Source of the DNA: Bacillus sp. NTK071 | GTDB lineage: Bacteria > Bacillota > Bacilli > Bacillales > Guptibacillaceae | Reading direction: 5' to 3' | NCBI RefSeq assembly: GCF_017303315.1 | Contig: NZ_JAFKOI010000001.1 | Span: 682,001-746,000, forward strand | DNA length: 64,000 nt | In this document: in pieces, positions 35,617-43,320 of the stretch | How the letters are laid out: every line of letters starts with the position of its first letter | Position numbering within the stretch: the stretch's first letter is position 1 | The notes under the pieces: model-generated | Told to the model about the DNA's origin: nothing | Seen by the model: only the letters and a program-made list of their open reading frames with translations | Databases searched by the model: none | Translations under genes and position numbers: made by a program

Positions 35617-35673
35617 CTGTAGCTTCGAAAGAGGGTAACAAAGTTAAATCCTCTTAAAAAGCTGCAGTTTTTT
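35617..35673 (+). terminator. Hairpin with T6, terminator after the MFS gene or csp leader structure
   Basis: CTGTAGCTT (35617-35625) pairs with AAGCTGCAG (35659-35667), with an inner AGAGG/CCTCT, followed by six T. It lies 92 bases after the MFS stop and about 75 before the cold-shock gene. Confidence 0.6.
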
Positions 35674-35748
35674 AATGTAAACGTATTACTTTGTAAAGTG
35701 GTGAATTTTAAATTATGTACGATGAGGTACATTAGGAGGCAATTTTTT

Positions 35749-35949
35749 ATGCAAAACGGTAAAGTAAAATGGTTCAACGCTGAAAAAGGTTTCGGTTTCA
35801 TCGAAGTTGAAGGTGGAGACGACGTATTCGTACACTTCTCTGCAATCAACGGCGAAGGTTTCAAAACACTTGACGAAGGCCAAGAAGTTAACTTCGAAAT
35901 CGTAGAAGGTAACCGCGGACCACAAGCAGCTAACGTAACAAAAGCATAA
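35749..35949 (+). CDS. cspB: Cold-shock protein (CspA/CspB family)
   Basis: A 66-residue single-stranded nucleic acid chaperone. It has [15 protein letters not shown] (RNP1 KGFGFI) and DVFVHFSAI (RNP2 VFVHF), then the acidic [20 protein letters not shown]. It starts at ATG 35749 after TTAGGAGGC; the longer frame from 35698 belongs to the untranslated leader. The leader also contains the palindrome GTAC...GTAC near 35717-35730, perhaps part of a cold-responsive structure. Members melt mRNA structure and let translation continue in the cold. Transcribed alone. Confidence 0.95.
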   Translation: MQNGKVKWFNAEKGFGFIEVEGGDDVFVHFSAINGEGFKTLDEGQEVNFEIVEGNRGPQAANVTKA

Positions 35950-35956
35950 ATGGCTT

Positions 35957-35995
35957 AATAAGCCCCTGACGACTAGATCGTCAGGGGCTTATTTA
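35957..35995 (+). terminator. Terminator of the cold-shock gene
   Basis: A perfect 16-bp stem AATAAGCCCCTGACGA / TCGTCAGGGGCTTATT with a 5-nt loop, then T-rich. Confidence 0.92.
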
Positions 35996-36009
35996 TTGTA
36001 TAGAAGTTG

Positions 36010-37032
36010 TTATACCGTTTCTTTTATGTCCAACTTTTTCCTTAGTTCAAGCTCATCATGAATAGGTATCTGATGATAACCCATTATTGGAATTTCTGGT
36101 TTTTGAACACGTGCTTGATTAACTGCATCTGATTTAATACTGGTTAATCGGTATCCTTTTCGTTGATAGAACCGTAAAGCTTTCAGGTTATCATTCGTCG
36201 TAAGGAGTACTATCTCATTTAACCCATCCATTAAAGCTAAGATTTCCACTTCCATTAACAAACGGCTTCCTATGCTGTTATTTCCGACTAAACTATCCAA
36301 AGAGATTATTTCAAGGAAGCTCTCATGTAGATAATAGGTAATCATTCCGATAATATCGCCTGATTCATTGTATGCTATGAAACCGCTTAGTCTACTTAAG
36401 TCATAAACTCCTGATGAAATGACCATTTCGGTACTTCCCCATAGAGTTGTGAACAAATTTTGCAATTCCTCTTGGTGATCCTCGAGGATTGGTTGTATGT
36501 TGTATTCACAAGGATCATAAACCATAAGGTAACAATCCCTCCACTTCCCCTCATGAAACTCATTCTTAGAAAGCATACATTTTCTCACGAATCCTACGTT
36601 CTCATAACAAGTAATTTCTCTTGTATTCCACGCTTGTGGATCCATTACAATAAGGGATCCTTTTAATTTCTCAATAATATAATTTAGAACCATAGCAACG
36701 ATTCTCGTTCCTATTCCTTTGTTCCAGTATCTTGGCTCTCCAATAAATTGATCCATTCCATACGAGTTTGCAGGAAGCGAAATACCCCTCACTTCATTGA
36801 GCTGATAAAATTGTATATAACCTATTGGATAGCTATCCTTGTATATGAGGCACCGTGTTTCATAATCATCGACCAAAAAATCGTTTCGTACTTTATTAAT
36901 CGTGTACTTGTTGTCTCTCCCTTCATAATAAGAAAGTACTTCGTCATTCGTTAACCATTTCAAAAGATGAAGTTCATCTTCTTTTTTAATTGATTGTATA
37001 TTCAGGTCGTTTTCTTCAATGAAAATAGTCAC
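36010..37032 (-). CDS. Double-GNAT protein with AAC(6')-like N-terminal acetyltransferase
   Basis: A 340-residue protein with two acetyltransferase domains. The first (about 1-180) closely follows the AAC(6') half of the AAC(6')-APH(2'') aminoglycoside-modifying enzyme: LLKWLTNDEVLSYYEGRD, SYPIGYIQFYQL, YGMDQFIGEPRYWNKGIGTR (acetyl-CoA loop) and EGKWRDCYLMVYDP. The second (about 190-335) is another GNAT with IGMITYYLHESFLEIISLDSL, NNSIGSRLLMEVE and NLKALRFYQRKGYR, in the place where the resistance enzyme carries its phosphotransferase. Acetylation of aminoglycosides is a reasonable inference for domain 1; domain 2 is of unknown specificity. I start at GTG 37032 after AAAGGACAGGATA; a TTG at 37050 is possible. 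Confidence 0.75.
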   Translation of the reverse strand: MTIFIEENDLNIQSIKKEDELHLLKWLTNDEVLSYYEGRDNKYTINKVRNDFLVDDYETRCLIYKDSYPIGYIQFYQLNEVRGISLPANSYGMDQFIGEPRYWNKGIGTRIVAMVLNYIIEKLKGSLIVMDPQAWNTREITCYENVGFVRKCMLSKNEFHEGKWRDCYLMVYDPCEYNIQPILEDHQEELQNLFTTLWGSTEMVISSGVYDLSRLSGFIAYNESGDIIGMITYYLHESFLEIISLDSLVGNNSIGSRLLMEVEILALMDGLNEIVLLTTNDNLKALRFYQRKGYRLTSIKSDAVNQARVQKPEIPIMGYHQIPIHDELELRKKLDIKETV

Positions 37033-37064
37033 TATCCTGTCCTTTCTCAAGCATTTTTAGCTTG

Positions 37065-37133
37065 TCACTTTTTGATTAGGTAGTACTAATAATAAATGAC
37101 ATAAATAAAAAAAATAAAAATCACAAAAAGTGA
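37065..37133. repeat. Inverted repeat upstream of the double-GNAT gene
   Basis: TCACTTTTTG (37065-37074) and CAAAAAGTGA (37124-37133) are perfect complements 49 bp apart in the region between divergent genes. They could be a looped operator or chance in AT-rich DNA. Two copies of ATGCTAT follow near 37170-37185. Confidence 0.35.
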
Positions 37134-37245
37134 ATATTTCCGATTAAAATCGGGTATAATAAATAGTTATGCTATATCAATGCTATAAATAGTATGGTAC
37201 AATGATTAAAACATACTTCTAAAAGATGGGACTTGATAAACATAT

Positions 37246-37476
37246 ATGGGAAAATACATGATTGACCACCAAAAACAAATTGTCCATAGGACAGCATACG
37301 CTGGTGATGAATGTCATTTACCCGAGACCCCTATAAAACACCGGACCGAGGCTAATCATGAACAAGAACTTCTAGTTTTTCTTCGTCAAAAAGGTTATCG
37401 AAAATGTGCTTCTTGTTTCTTTGGTTCAACATTTGAAGCAGAATACGAACTTTATACTCCGTCAAGATCTTTGTGA
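37246..37476 (+). CDS. Small hypothetical protein
   Basis: A 76-residue protein; ATG 37246, or ATG 37258 (MIDHQKQ), with no strong ribosome site for either. It is His-rich at the start and has a C-terminal RKCASCFFGSTFEAEYELY segment with a CxxC pair, perhaps a redox or metal pair. A strong terminator after it supports a real transcript. I do not recognise the family. Confidence 0.5.
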   Translation: MGKYMIDHQKQIVHRTAYAGDECHLPETPIKHRTEANHEQELLVFLRQKGYRKCASCFFGSTFEAEYELYTPSRSL

Positions 37477-37506
37477 GTATTTACTAATTAGATAGATTAA
37501 CTTTCC

Positions 37507-37544
37507 AGAAAGGGCAAGGATATTATATCCTTGCCCTTTCTTTC
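37507..37544 (+). terminator. Terminator after the small hypothetical gene
   Basis: A perfect 16-bp stem AGAAAGGGCAAGGATA / TATCCTTGCCCTTTCT with a 3-nt loop and TTT. Confidence 0.9.
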
Positions 37545-37781
37545 GTTCTAGATCTCTAACTAGCATACTTAGTTATATGTACTATTACCAGCCTTTTATT
37601 GTTAGCGATTTCACGGTATAATACAAATGGTCGCTTTTTTCTGAACAATTTTTTTATTCAAGAGTTTGCATTTTCATGTTTTACTAAAGGAGTTGGTGTG
37701 TTATATTCATAACTATGTTTTTATAAACATACGTTTTTCCGTTTTAGAAAATTCGTTAAATACGACAGAGGTGACACTACT
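37545..37781. other. Intergenic region before the YjiH-like gene
   Basis: AT-rich upstream region. ATGTTT/AAACAT forms a small hairpin near 37712-37727. No gene or convincing promoter is identified. Confidence 0.3.
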
Positions 37782-39137
37782 ATGCACAGTAATTATCACA
37801 CTAAATTATCTTCAGAAGGAATACTTAAATTCGCTCTCCCTTCTCTTATCGGTATCTTTTTATTCATGATCCCCATTCCAAATGATGAGGGTGTAACGAT
37901 TCCAATTGCTAAACTTGCGGGTTGGCTCCAGGGCTTATTCGGCACTACATTACCTGCTATTATGACTATTGTCATTTCAATTACTGCAATACTTACAACG
38001 ATAGCTGTTGTAATCAAGCCAAATTGGGTGACGAATCGACCATTTATGGTAAGTCTTCTCCAAGTCTCTCCAATCTGGACTTTTGCGCGCATTTTGGGGA
38101 TGATATTCGCAATTCTTACATTATACAATATTGGCCCCGAATGGATCTGGTCAGATGCAACTGGCGGGTTGTTACTTAATGATCTAATTCCAATATTGTT
38201 TTCTGTGTTTTTATTTGCGGGAATCTTCTTACCTCTTCTATTAAACTTCGGTTTATTAGAATTTTGCGGCACGCTTCTTACAAAAATTATGCGCCCTATT
38301 TTTAAGCTTCCTGGACGTTCTTCAATTGATTGTCTCGCGTCATGGATGGGAGATGGTACGATAGGAGTCTTATTAACGAGTAAACAGTATGAAGAAGGAT
38401 ATTATACCAAACGAGAAGCAGCCATTATTGGAACTACTTTCTCAGTAGTATCCATCACTTTTAGTATTGTTGTACTTCAGCAAATGAAGCTAGAGCAATA
38501 TTTTATACCTTATTACATAACGATTGTTCTTGCAGGGGTCGTAGCAGCAGTTATTATGCCAAGAATACCACCACTCTCTCGAAAACCGGATACAACATTT
38601 GAGTCTGCTGCTGAGACACCAGATGATACAATTCCAGAAAACATGTCCCGTTTCCGTTGGGGGCTTGTTCAAGCAACTAGAACAGCAGAAGATAACCGCA
38701 CTTCTAATGTTTTAAAAGGCGGTATTCAGAACGTACTAGATATGTGGATGGGTGTTATTCCAATTGTAATGGCAATCGGAACAGTCGCGTTAATCATTGC
38801 AGAAACCACTCCTGTATTCAGTTACCTTGGAGCACCATTTGTACCTATTCTCAATATTATGCAGGTTCCTGAGGCAGCTGAAGCAGCACAAACGATGGTA
38901 ATCGGATTTGCTGACATGTTCTTACCAGCTATTATTGGCGCAGATATTGAGAGTGACTTAACCCGATTTGTTATCGCAAGTCTATCAGTATCTCAGTTAA
39001 TCTATATGTCTGAAGTTGGTGGACTACTCCTTGGCTCGAAAGTACCTGTGAGGTTCATTGATCTTGTGATTATTTTCCTTGAACGTACATTTATCTCATT
39101 ACCTATTATTGTAATCATGGCTCATATTATTTTTTAA
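37782..39137 (+). CDS. YjiH family membrane protein (nucleoside-recognition/Gate domain)
   Basis: A 451-residue protein with about ten membrane helices, preceded by GAGGTGACACTACT. It begins with the YjiH signature LKFALPSLIGIFLFMIPIPNDEGVTIPIAKLAGWLQ and has two Gate-type segments (RPIFKLPGRSSIDCLASWMGDGTIGVLL and AEAAQTMVIGFADMFLPAIIGADIES). The Gate fold is shared with concentrative nucleoside carriers and spore maturation proteins. Members are thought to transport a small solute, but substrates are not established. It is a single gene ending in a terminator. Confidence 0.85.
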   Translation: MHSNYHTKLSSEGILKFALPSLIGIFLFMIPIPNDEGVTIPIAKLAGWLQGLFGTTLPAIMTIVISITAILTTIAVVIKPNWVTNRPFMVSLLQVSPIWTFARILGMIFAILTLYNIGPEWIWSDATGGLLLNDLIPILFSVFLFAGIFLPLLLNFGLLEFCGTLLTKIMRPIFKLPGRSSIDCLASWMGDGTIGVLLTSKQYEEGYYTKREAAIIGTTFSVVSITFSIVVLQQMKLEQYFIPYYITIVLAGVVAAVIMPRIPPLSRKPDTTFESAAETPDDTIPENMSRFRWGLVQATRTAEDNRTSNVLKGGIQNVLDMWMGVIPIVMAIGTVALIIAETTPVFSYLGAPFVPILNIMQVPEAAEAAQTMVIGFADMFLPAIIGADIESDLTRFVIASLSVSQLIYMSEVGGLLLGSKVPVRFIDLVIIFLERTFISLPIIVIMAHIIF

Positions 39138-39141
39138 TTCC

Positions 39142-39174
39142 AAGAAGTTGGGACAAATTGTCCCGACTTCTTTT
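39142..39174 (+). terminator. Terminator of the YjiH-like gene
   Basis: AGAAGT(T)GGGACA, AATT loop, TGTCCC(G)ACTTCT, then T5. Confidence 0.92.
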
Positions 39175-39280
39175 TATTTTCTCTTGTTATTTAGATTATT
39201 GATTGAAAGTTTGTTTAGTAGCAAAGTTTTTTATTTTCTTATACAGTACGGTAAGTGAAATTAATAAAAGTATAAATACA

Positions 39281-39308
39281 AAAGCAGCGGCATAACCGCT
39301 GCTTTTTC
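39281..39308 (-). terminator. Terminator of the oxidoreductase gene
   Basis: A perfect 11-bp stem AAAAGCAGCGG / CCGCTGCTTTT with a 5-nt loop. Confidence 0.88.
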
Positions 39309-39309
39309 A

Positions 39310-40248
39310 TTATTTATCAAATAAAATGACAATCTTACCTTTAGCATGATGCGATTCGCTTAAAGCATGTGCTTCTTGAATTCCTTCTTCACAAAACTGA
39401 AAGCGATGTCCAATCGTAGCCTTGATTTCTCCTTTTTCCATTAGAGAAGCAATTTTTTTAAGCTGTTCACCATTGGGTTCTAGCCAAACGTTGCCTGAGC
39501 GAACTCCCATTTCCTTAGCTTTATCTTTATCAGGCTCACCTACGATTGAAACGAGGCGTCCACCCCCTCGTAAAACGGCGAAGCTCCTATCCTGAATTTC
39601 TCCACCCATTGTATCCAGAACAACGTCATATTCTTCTAATACTTCTGAAAAGTCCTGTTCACGATAATTGATTACGAGGTCAGCTCCAATGGATTTTAAA
39701 TACTCTTCATTTTTACCACTCGCTGTCGTCGCTACAAATGCACCTTTATGTTTTGCTAGCTGAATAGCAAAACTTCCAACACCACCAGCACCTGCATGTA
39801 TTAGAACTTTCTCACCCTTTTGTAGGTCAGCAAAATCAATTAGACACTGCCATGCTGTCAATCCTACAAGTGGTACTGAAGCAGCTTCCTCATAAGAAAT
39901 CGAATCGGGTATCCTTGCGAGCAAATGATCATCAACTAGAACTTCTTCGGCATATGTACCATTTGCTGTTGTTGCCGGTCTTGCAAAAACACGATCGCCA
40001 ACTTGAAAATCCTCAACGTCTTTCCCTACTTCTTTAATGACACCTGCGATATCCCAGCCAAGGACTATTGGAAAGTTGAAAGGTAGCATTTCTTTTAAAT
40101 ATCCTTCTCTTAATTTCCAATCAATAGGATTAATAGAGGTTGCATAACTCTCTACAACCACCTGATTTTTATCTGGAGAAGGGGACTCTAGTTCTTTTTC
40201 ATGTAATTCATCTTTTCCACCGTATTGTTCGATCACTACTGCTTTCAT
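39310..40248 (-). CDS. NADP-dependent oxidoreductase, MDR quinone-reductase type
   Basis: A 312-residue medium-chain dehydrogenase/reductase. The GroES-like domain has SINPIDWKLREG and GWDIAGVIKEVGKDVEDFQVGDRVF. The Rossmann domain has EKVLIHAGAGGVGSFAIQLAKHKGAFV. The catalytic-zinc Cys and the structural four-Cys lobe of true alcohol dehydrogenases are absent, so this is a zinc-free quinone or enal reductase (zeta-crystallin group). It starts after AAAGGAG. The physiological substrate is unknown. Confidence 0.85.
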   Translation of the reverse strand: MKAVVIEQYGGKDELHEKELESPSPDKNQVVVESYATSINPIDWKLREGYLKEMLPFNFPIVLGWDIAGVIKEVGKDVEDFQVGDRVFARPATTANGTYAEEVLVDDHLLARIPDSISYEEAASVPLVGLTAWQCLIDFADLQKGEKVLIHAGAGGVGSFAIQLAKHKGAFVATTASGKNEEYLKSIGADLVINYREQDFSEVLEEYDVVLDTMGGEIQDRSFAVLRGGGRLVSIVGEPDKDKAKEMGVRSGNVWLEPNGEQLKKIASLMEKGEIKATIGHRFQFCEEGIQEAHALSESHHAKGKIVILFDK

Positions 40249-40314
40249 AATAGAAAAACTCCTTTCTTTCTCATTCCCTATTATGTTCCCACGACAAGTA
40301 CGATTCTAAACAAA

Positions 40315-41211
40315 TTAACTTTCAATTCTTCCAAATTGAGAAAGTACAATTAATTGTTGTACTGTTAAATACCCTTTCCACTCTTGCTTAGCATTCTTCC
40401 ATTCATTTTCATATTGTCCCCATTCCCAATTTGGTCCCCAGCTACCATCACCAAGCTGTTTATCCACAATATAGTCAAGGTTTACGTGAATCTCCTGGTT
40501 TAACTCCTTTGCAAATGGCGATTGATTCGATTCTGCTAAAACTACTGGTTGCACTCCATAATGATCCCATTTTTCTGGAGGATCGATAATTGATGGTAGC
40601 TTGTTATGTATCTTTTTTATAATACTCTCTACTTCTTCACCACCAGCCAATTTTGCCAATCTTAAATAGCAAAGCACTTCATGAATTTCATATTCATTTA
40701 GCTCCTCAAGATGATTCATTACTTTAGAGAGCATTCTTTCAGCCAGTTCATTATTGTAACCTCTATAATGAAGAAGATAACCCACAATTTCTGCATCTGG
40801 ATTTGCATTAAAACGCTCTTCATTCCCGCTTACATGCCACCACGGAGCGTGAGGAACATCATTTACGTTATCAGAAACTGCCATCCATTGTTCTTTTTCC
40901 GTATTAAACGTGTTCATAAAGTATTCAATACCCTCTTTAAGAAAAGGATGACTTTTTGAAATACCAATTTTATTCATGTATTGAAAAGCAACTGTTGTTG
41001 CCATAGGAGATGATTCCTTTAATCTGAAATCAGGCTCCAGACTATGCCCAAATCCTCCGTCAGAATTCCGAAACGTTTCAAGCTCATGTAACACTTCTTC
41101 TGCACTTGCTTCTCCTTTCCAAAACGCAAAAAATGATCGATCAATCGGTCTTGCATTACTCTCAACATAGGAACAGGCTTTTTCGTAATGCTTTTGAGAT
41201 AATTTTTTCAT
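40315..41211 (-). CDS. Terpenoid-cyclase-fold (alpha-alpha toroid) protein
   Basis: A 298-residue cytoplasmic protein. Two stretches look like the QW-type turns of prenyltransferase/squalene-cyclase barrels: LETFRNSDGGFGHSLEPDFR (about 45-64) and VDKQLGDGSWGPNWEWGQ (about 250-267). The rest is helix pairs. The DxDD cyclase motif is absent, so catalysis as a cyclase is unlikely. Its role is unknown. It starts after GGAAGGATAAGC. Confidence 0.65.
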   Translation of the reverse strand: MKKLSQKHYEKACSYVESNARPIDRSFFAFWKGEASAEEVLHELETFRNSDGGFGHSLEPDFRLKESSPMATTVAFQYMNKIGISKSHPFLKEGIEYFMNTFNTEKEQWMAVSDNVNDVPHAPWWHVSGNEERFNANPDAEIVGYLLHYRGYNNELAERMLSKVMNHLEELNEYEIHEVLCYLRLAKLAGGEEVESIIKKIHNKLPSIIDPPEKWDHYGVQPVVLAESNQSPFAKELNQEIHVNLDYIVDKQLGDGSWGPNWEWGQYENEWKNAKQEWKGYLTVQQLIVLSQFGRIES

Positions 41212-41353
41212 GCTTATCCTTCCTTTCCAACTTTACTTCTATAAAGATACTTTCTCGATCTTCTTGTAAATTCCCTTTCCTCATTTCTTGAAAAACTCAA
41301 TACAAAAAAGTAGAGTAGTAGTGAAGAAAGCGATTTCTAAAAGGAGCGTGTTT

Positions 41354-42274
41354 ATGAATATCGTAATCGTTGGTGCAGGTGCACTGGGTACATACTTTGG
41401 TGCAAGATGGATTGAATGTGGAGAAAATGTCTCCTTCTTTGTTCGAGAAGGAAGAAAAGCTCAAATCAAAAAAGAAGGATTAGAAATAGCTAGTGTAAAG
41501 GGAAATGCCAAGATTGAAAACCCTCTTATCTTCACTAATCCTGAAGAAATGAAGGATCCTGATTTGATCTTATTAGGTGTGAAGGGCTATCACATTGAAG
41601 GTACTTTGCCAGCATTAAAAGCATTTGTTTCAAAAGGGGCAAAGGTTCTCCCAATTCTTAATGGGATAGAACATCTTTCTATTCTGAAAGATGAATTAGG
41701 TGAAGAAGCTGTGATTGGGGGATTGTCCTATATTATTGCAACTCTCGATGATCGAGGTCACGTACAACATACAAGTGATTTACATGAATTGATATTTGGT
41801 CCTCTGCACCCTTCCCAACAGGAACTATGCAAAGAATTAAGTTTAATAAGTGAGCAAGCTAACTTCAACTGTTTATTAAGTTCAACTATTGAGGAAGAAA
41901 TGTGGAAAAAATACATGTTCATTTCAGCAATGTCTGGAGTCACTACTGCAGGAGATTTTCATACAGGTACAATCCGAGATGTACCTGAGACATTTGAACT
42001 TGTCCAAAATGTTATGAAGGAAATTAGTACGCTTGCTTCTATGTATGATGTTCAAATTAATGATGAAGACATCGAGCGTCGTATGGAACAATTTAATCAA
42101 TTACCATATGAAGCTACTTCCTCTATGCACCAGGATAAACGGAAGAAAAACAAGCTAGAAGTAGAACACCTACAAGGTGGGGCGCTTCGACTTGCTGAGC
42201 GTGTTCAGCTAACAATACCCTATACTGAAACACTTTATCGTTTGATTAAGCCATATGAAATACAAAAATCATAA
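41354..42274 (+). CDS. Ketopantoate reductase family protein (ApbA/PanE)
   Basis: A 306-residue NADPH-dependent reductase. I start at ATG 41354 (MNIVIVGAGALG), eight bases after AAAGGAG; the upstream frame extension from 41288 has no ribosome site. The Rossmann loop is VGAGALGTYFGARW. VKGYHIE carries the conserved Lys (about 73), PILNGIEHL the Asn, and the helical C-terminal domain carries the catalytic Lys in EEEMWKKYMFISAMSGVT and the conserved Ser in YEATSSMHQD. It lies far from other pantothenate genes, and Bacilli often carry several paralogues, so true ketopantoate reduction is not certain. Confidence 0.82.
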   Translation: MNIVIVGAGALGTYFGARWIECGENVSFFVREGRKAQIKKEGLEIASVKGNAKIENPLIFTNPEEMKDPDLILLGVKGYHIEGTLPALKAFVSKGAKVLPILNGIEHLSILKDELGEEAVIGGLSYIIATLDDRGHVQHTSDLHELIFGPLHPSQQELCKELSLISEQANFNCLLSSTIEEEMWKKYMFISAMSGVTTAGDFHTGTIRDVPETFELVQNVMKEISTLASMYDVQINDEDIERRMEQFNQLPYEATSSMHQDKRKKNKLEVEHLQGGALRLAERVQLTIPYTETLYRLIKPYEIQKS

Positions 42275-42289
42275 AGTTAATTCACATAG

Positions 42290-42319
42290 AAAAAAGCGAG
42301 GAATCTTCCTCGCTTTTTT
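42290..42319. terminator. Bidirectional terminator
   Basis: A perfect 12-bp stem AAAAAAGCGAGG / CCTCGCTTTTTT closes both the reductase gene and the long minus-strand catabolic operon. Confidence 0.92.
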
Positions 42320-42320
42320 C

Positions 42321-43319
42321 TTATGCTTTTACTTTCGTTTCAGCCGAAAACAGTGCCAAAGGATTGTCAACAAACAAAGTATTAATAGTTTCATCTGAAA
42401 TCCCTGCTGCTTTAAGCTTTGGAAGAATTTCTTCAAATATATACACAGGCTGCCAATTCACCATAATCTTTTGCACTGATTCAGGTAATACTGGAGGTCT
42501 TCCCATCCAGTAATTAACCGTATCATGCGACAACATGATCTGGCGCTCGTAGCCACTGTTCAATAAACCGATCAGTGCTACTAATCTTTCTTTATCAAAT
42601 GGTGCACCGACCAGCCCCTGGATACCAAAGCGATCGAACCCGATGTTCACACCTGTTTCTAGTGTTCTCAAATGATATGAAACATCTGTATTGCCACACA
42701 TATGCCCAATGATAATAGACTGAGGATTTACGCCTTCCTCAACTAAAAGTTTAGCTTGCTCCGGGCCCATAGTCCCTTCTTGAGTATGCGTCAATATCGT
42801 TATACCTGTTTCTTTATGCACTCGAGCTGCTGCTTTAAAAAACATCATTTCATAGTCAGTAATCATATCTTTACTTGAAGCAAGCTTGATAATACCAGGC
42901 TTAATCCCGGTATTTCCAATACCATCCGTAATTTCTTTCATAAACATTTCATAAATATCTTCCTCGGCTGTTCCAAGTGCCTGACGAAACTTGAAATAAG
43001 GTGTAGCGCCTTCACCTTCGTAATAATAACCAGTAGCACATATAATTTGCAGCCCTGTTTCAGTAGCTATTTTACTCAAGAGTTCTGGATTTCTTCCACA
43101 TTCATTTGGCGTAGGATCAACAACCGTTTTAACACCATGCGCCATTACACTTTCTGCAACTGAAATACCCACTTGCAGTGCTTCTTGAAAATCGAATGGC
43201 CCAAGAGAAATATCACCACTGTAACCAGGATACCCGAATGCAAAATGCTCATGCACTAAAGTTTTTCCAAGTTGTTCCACTGGAATAGCACCTGTAACGG
43301 TTTCAACAGTTTTCCCCAT
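42321..43319 (-). CDS. Phosphotriesterase-family metal hydrolase
   Basis: A 332-residue amidohydrolase-superfamily barrel. Metal ligands are His23-Glu-His25 in TLVHEHF, a Lys in GIIKLASSK (the usual carbamylated Lys, about 145), His in LTHTQEG and IIGHMCGNTD, and Asp in LSHDTVNYW. The set is complete, so it should be active. Members include phosphotriesterases, lactonases and PTE-related proteins of unknown substrate. As last gene of an acyl-CoA catabolic operon, one base after an acyl-CoA ligase, a lactonase or ester-hydrolase step before CoA activation is the most sensible inference. Confidence 0.85.
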   Translation of the reverse strand: MGKTVETVTGAIPVEQLGKTLVHEHFAFGYPGYSGDISLGPFDFQEALQVGISVAESVMAHGVKTVVDPTPNECGRNPELLSKIATETGLQIICATGYYYEGEGATPYFKFRQALGTAEEDIYEMFMKEITDGIGNTGIKPGIIKLASSKDMITDYEMMFFKAAARVHKETGITILTHTQEGTMGPEQAKLLVEEGVNPQSIIIGHMCGNTDVSYHLRTLETGVNIGFDRFGIQGLVGAPFDKERLVALIGLLNSGYERQIMLSHDTVNYWMGRPPVLPESVQKIMVNWQPVYIFEEILPKLKAAGISDETINTLFVDNPLALFSAETKVKA

Positions 43320-43320
43320 C

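Noticed and set aside
36460-36954. Plus-strand open frames opposite the double-GNAT gene.
   Set aside because: They follow the codon pattern of the minus-strand gene and lack ribosome sites.
38490-38672. Minus-strand frame rich in Trp and Cys inside the YjiH-like gene.
   Set aside because: Shadow of a membrane-protein gene; no initiation signal.
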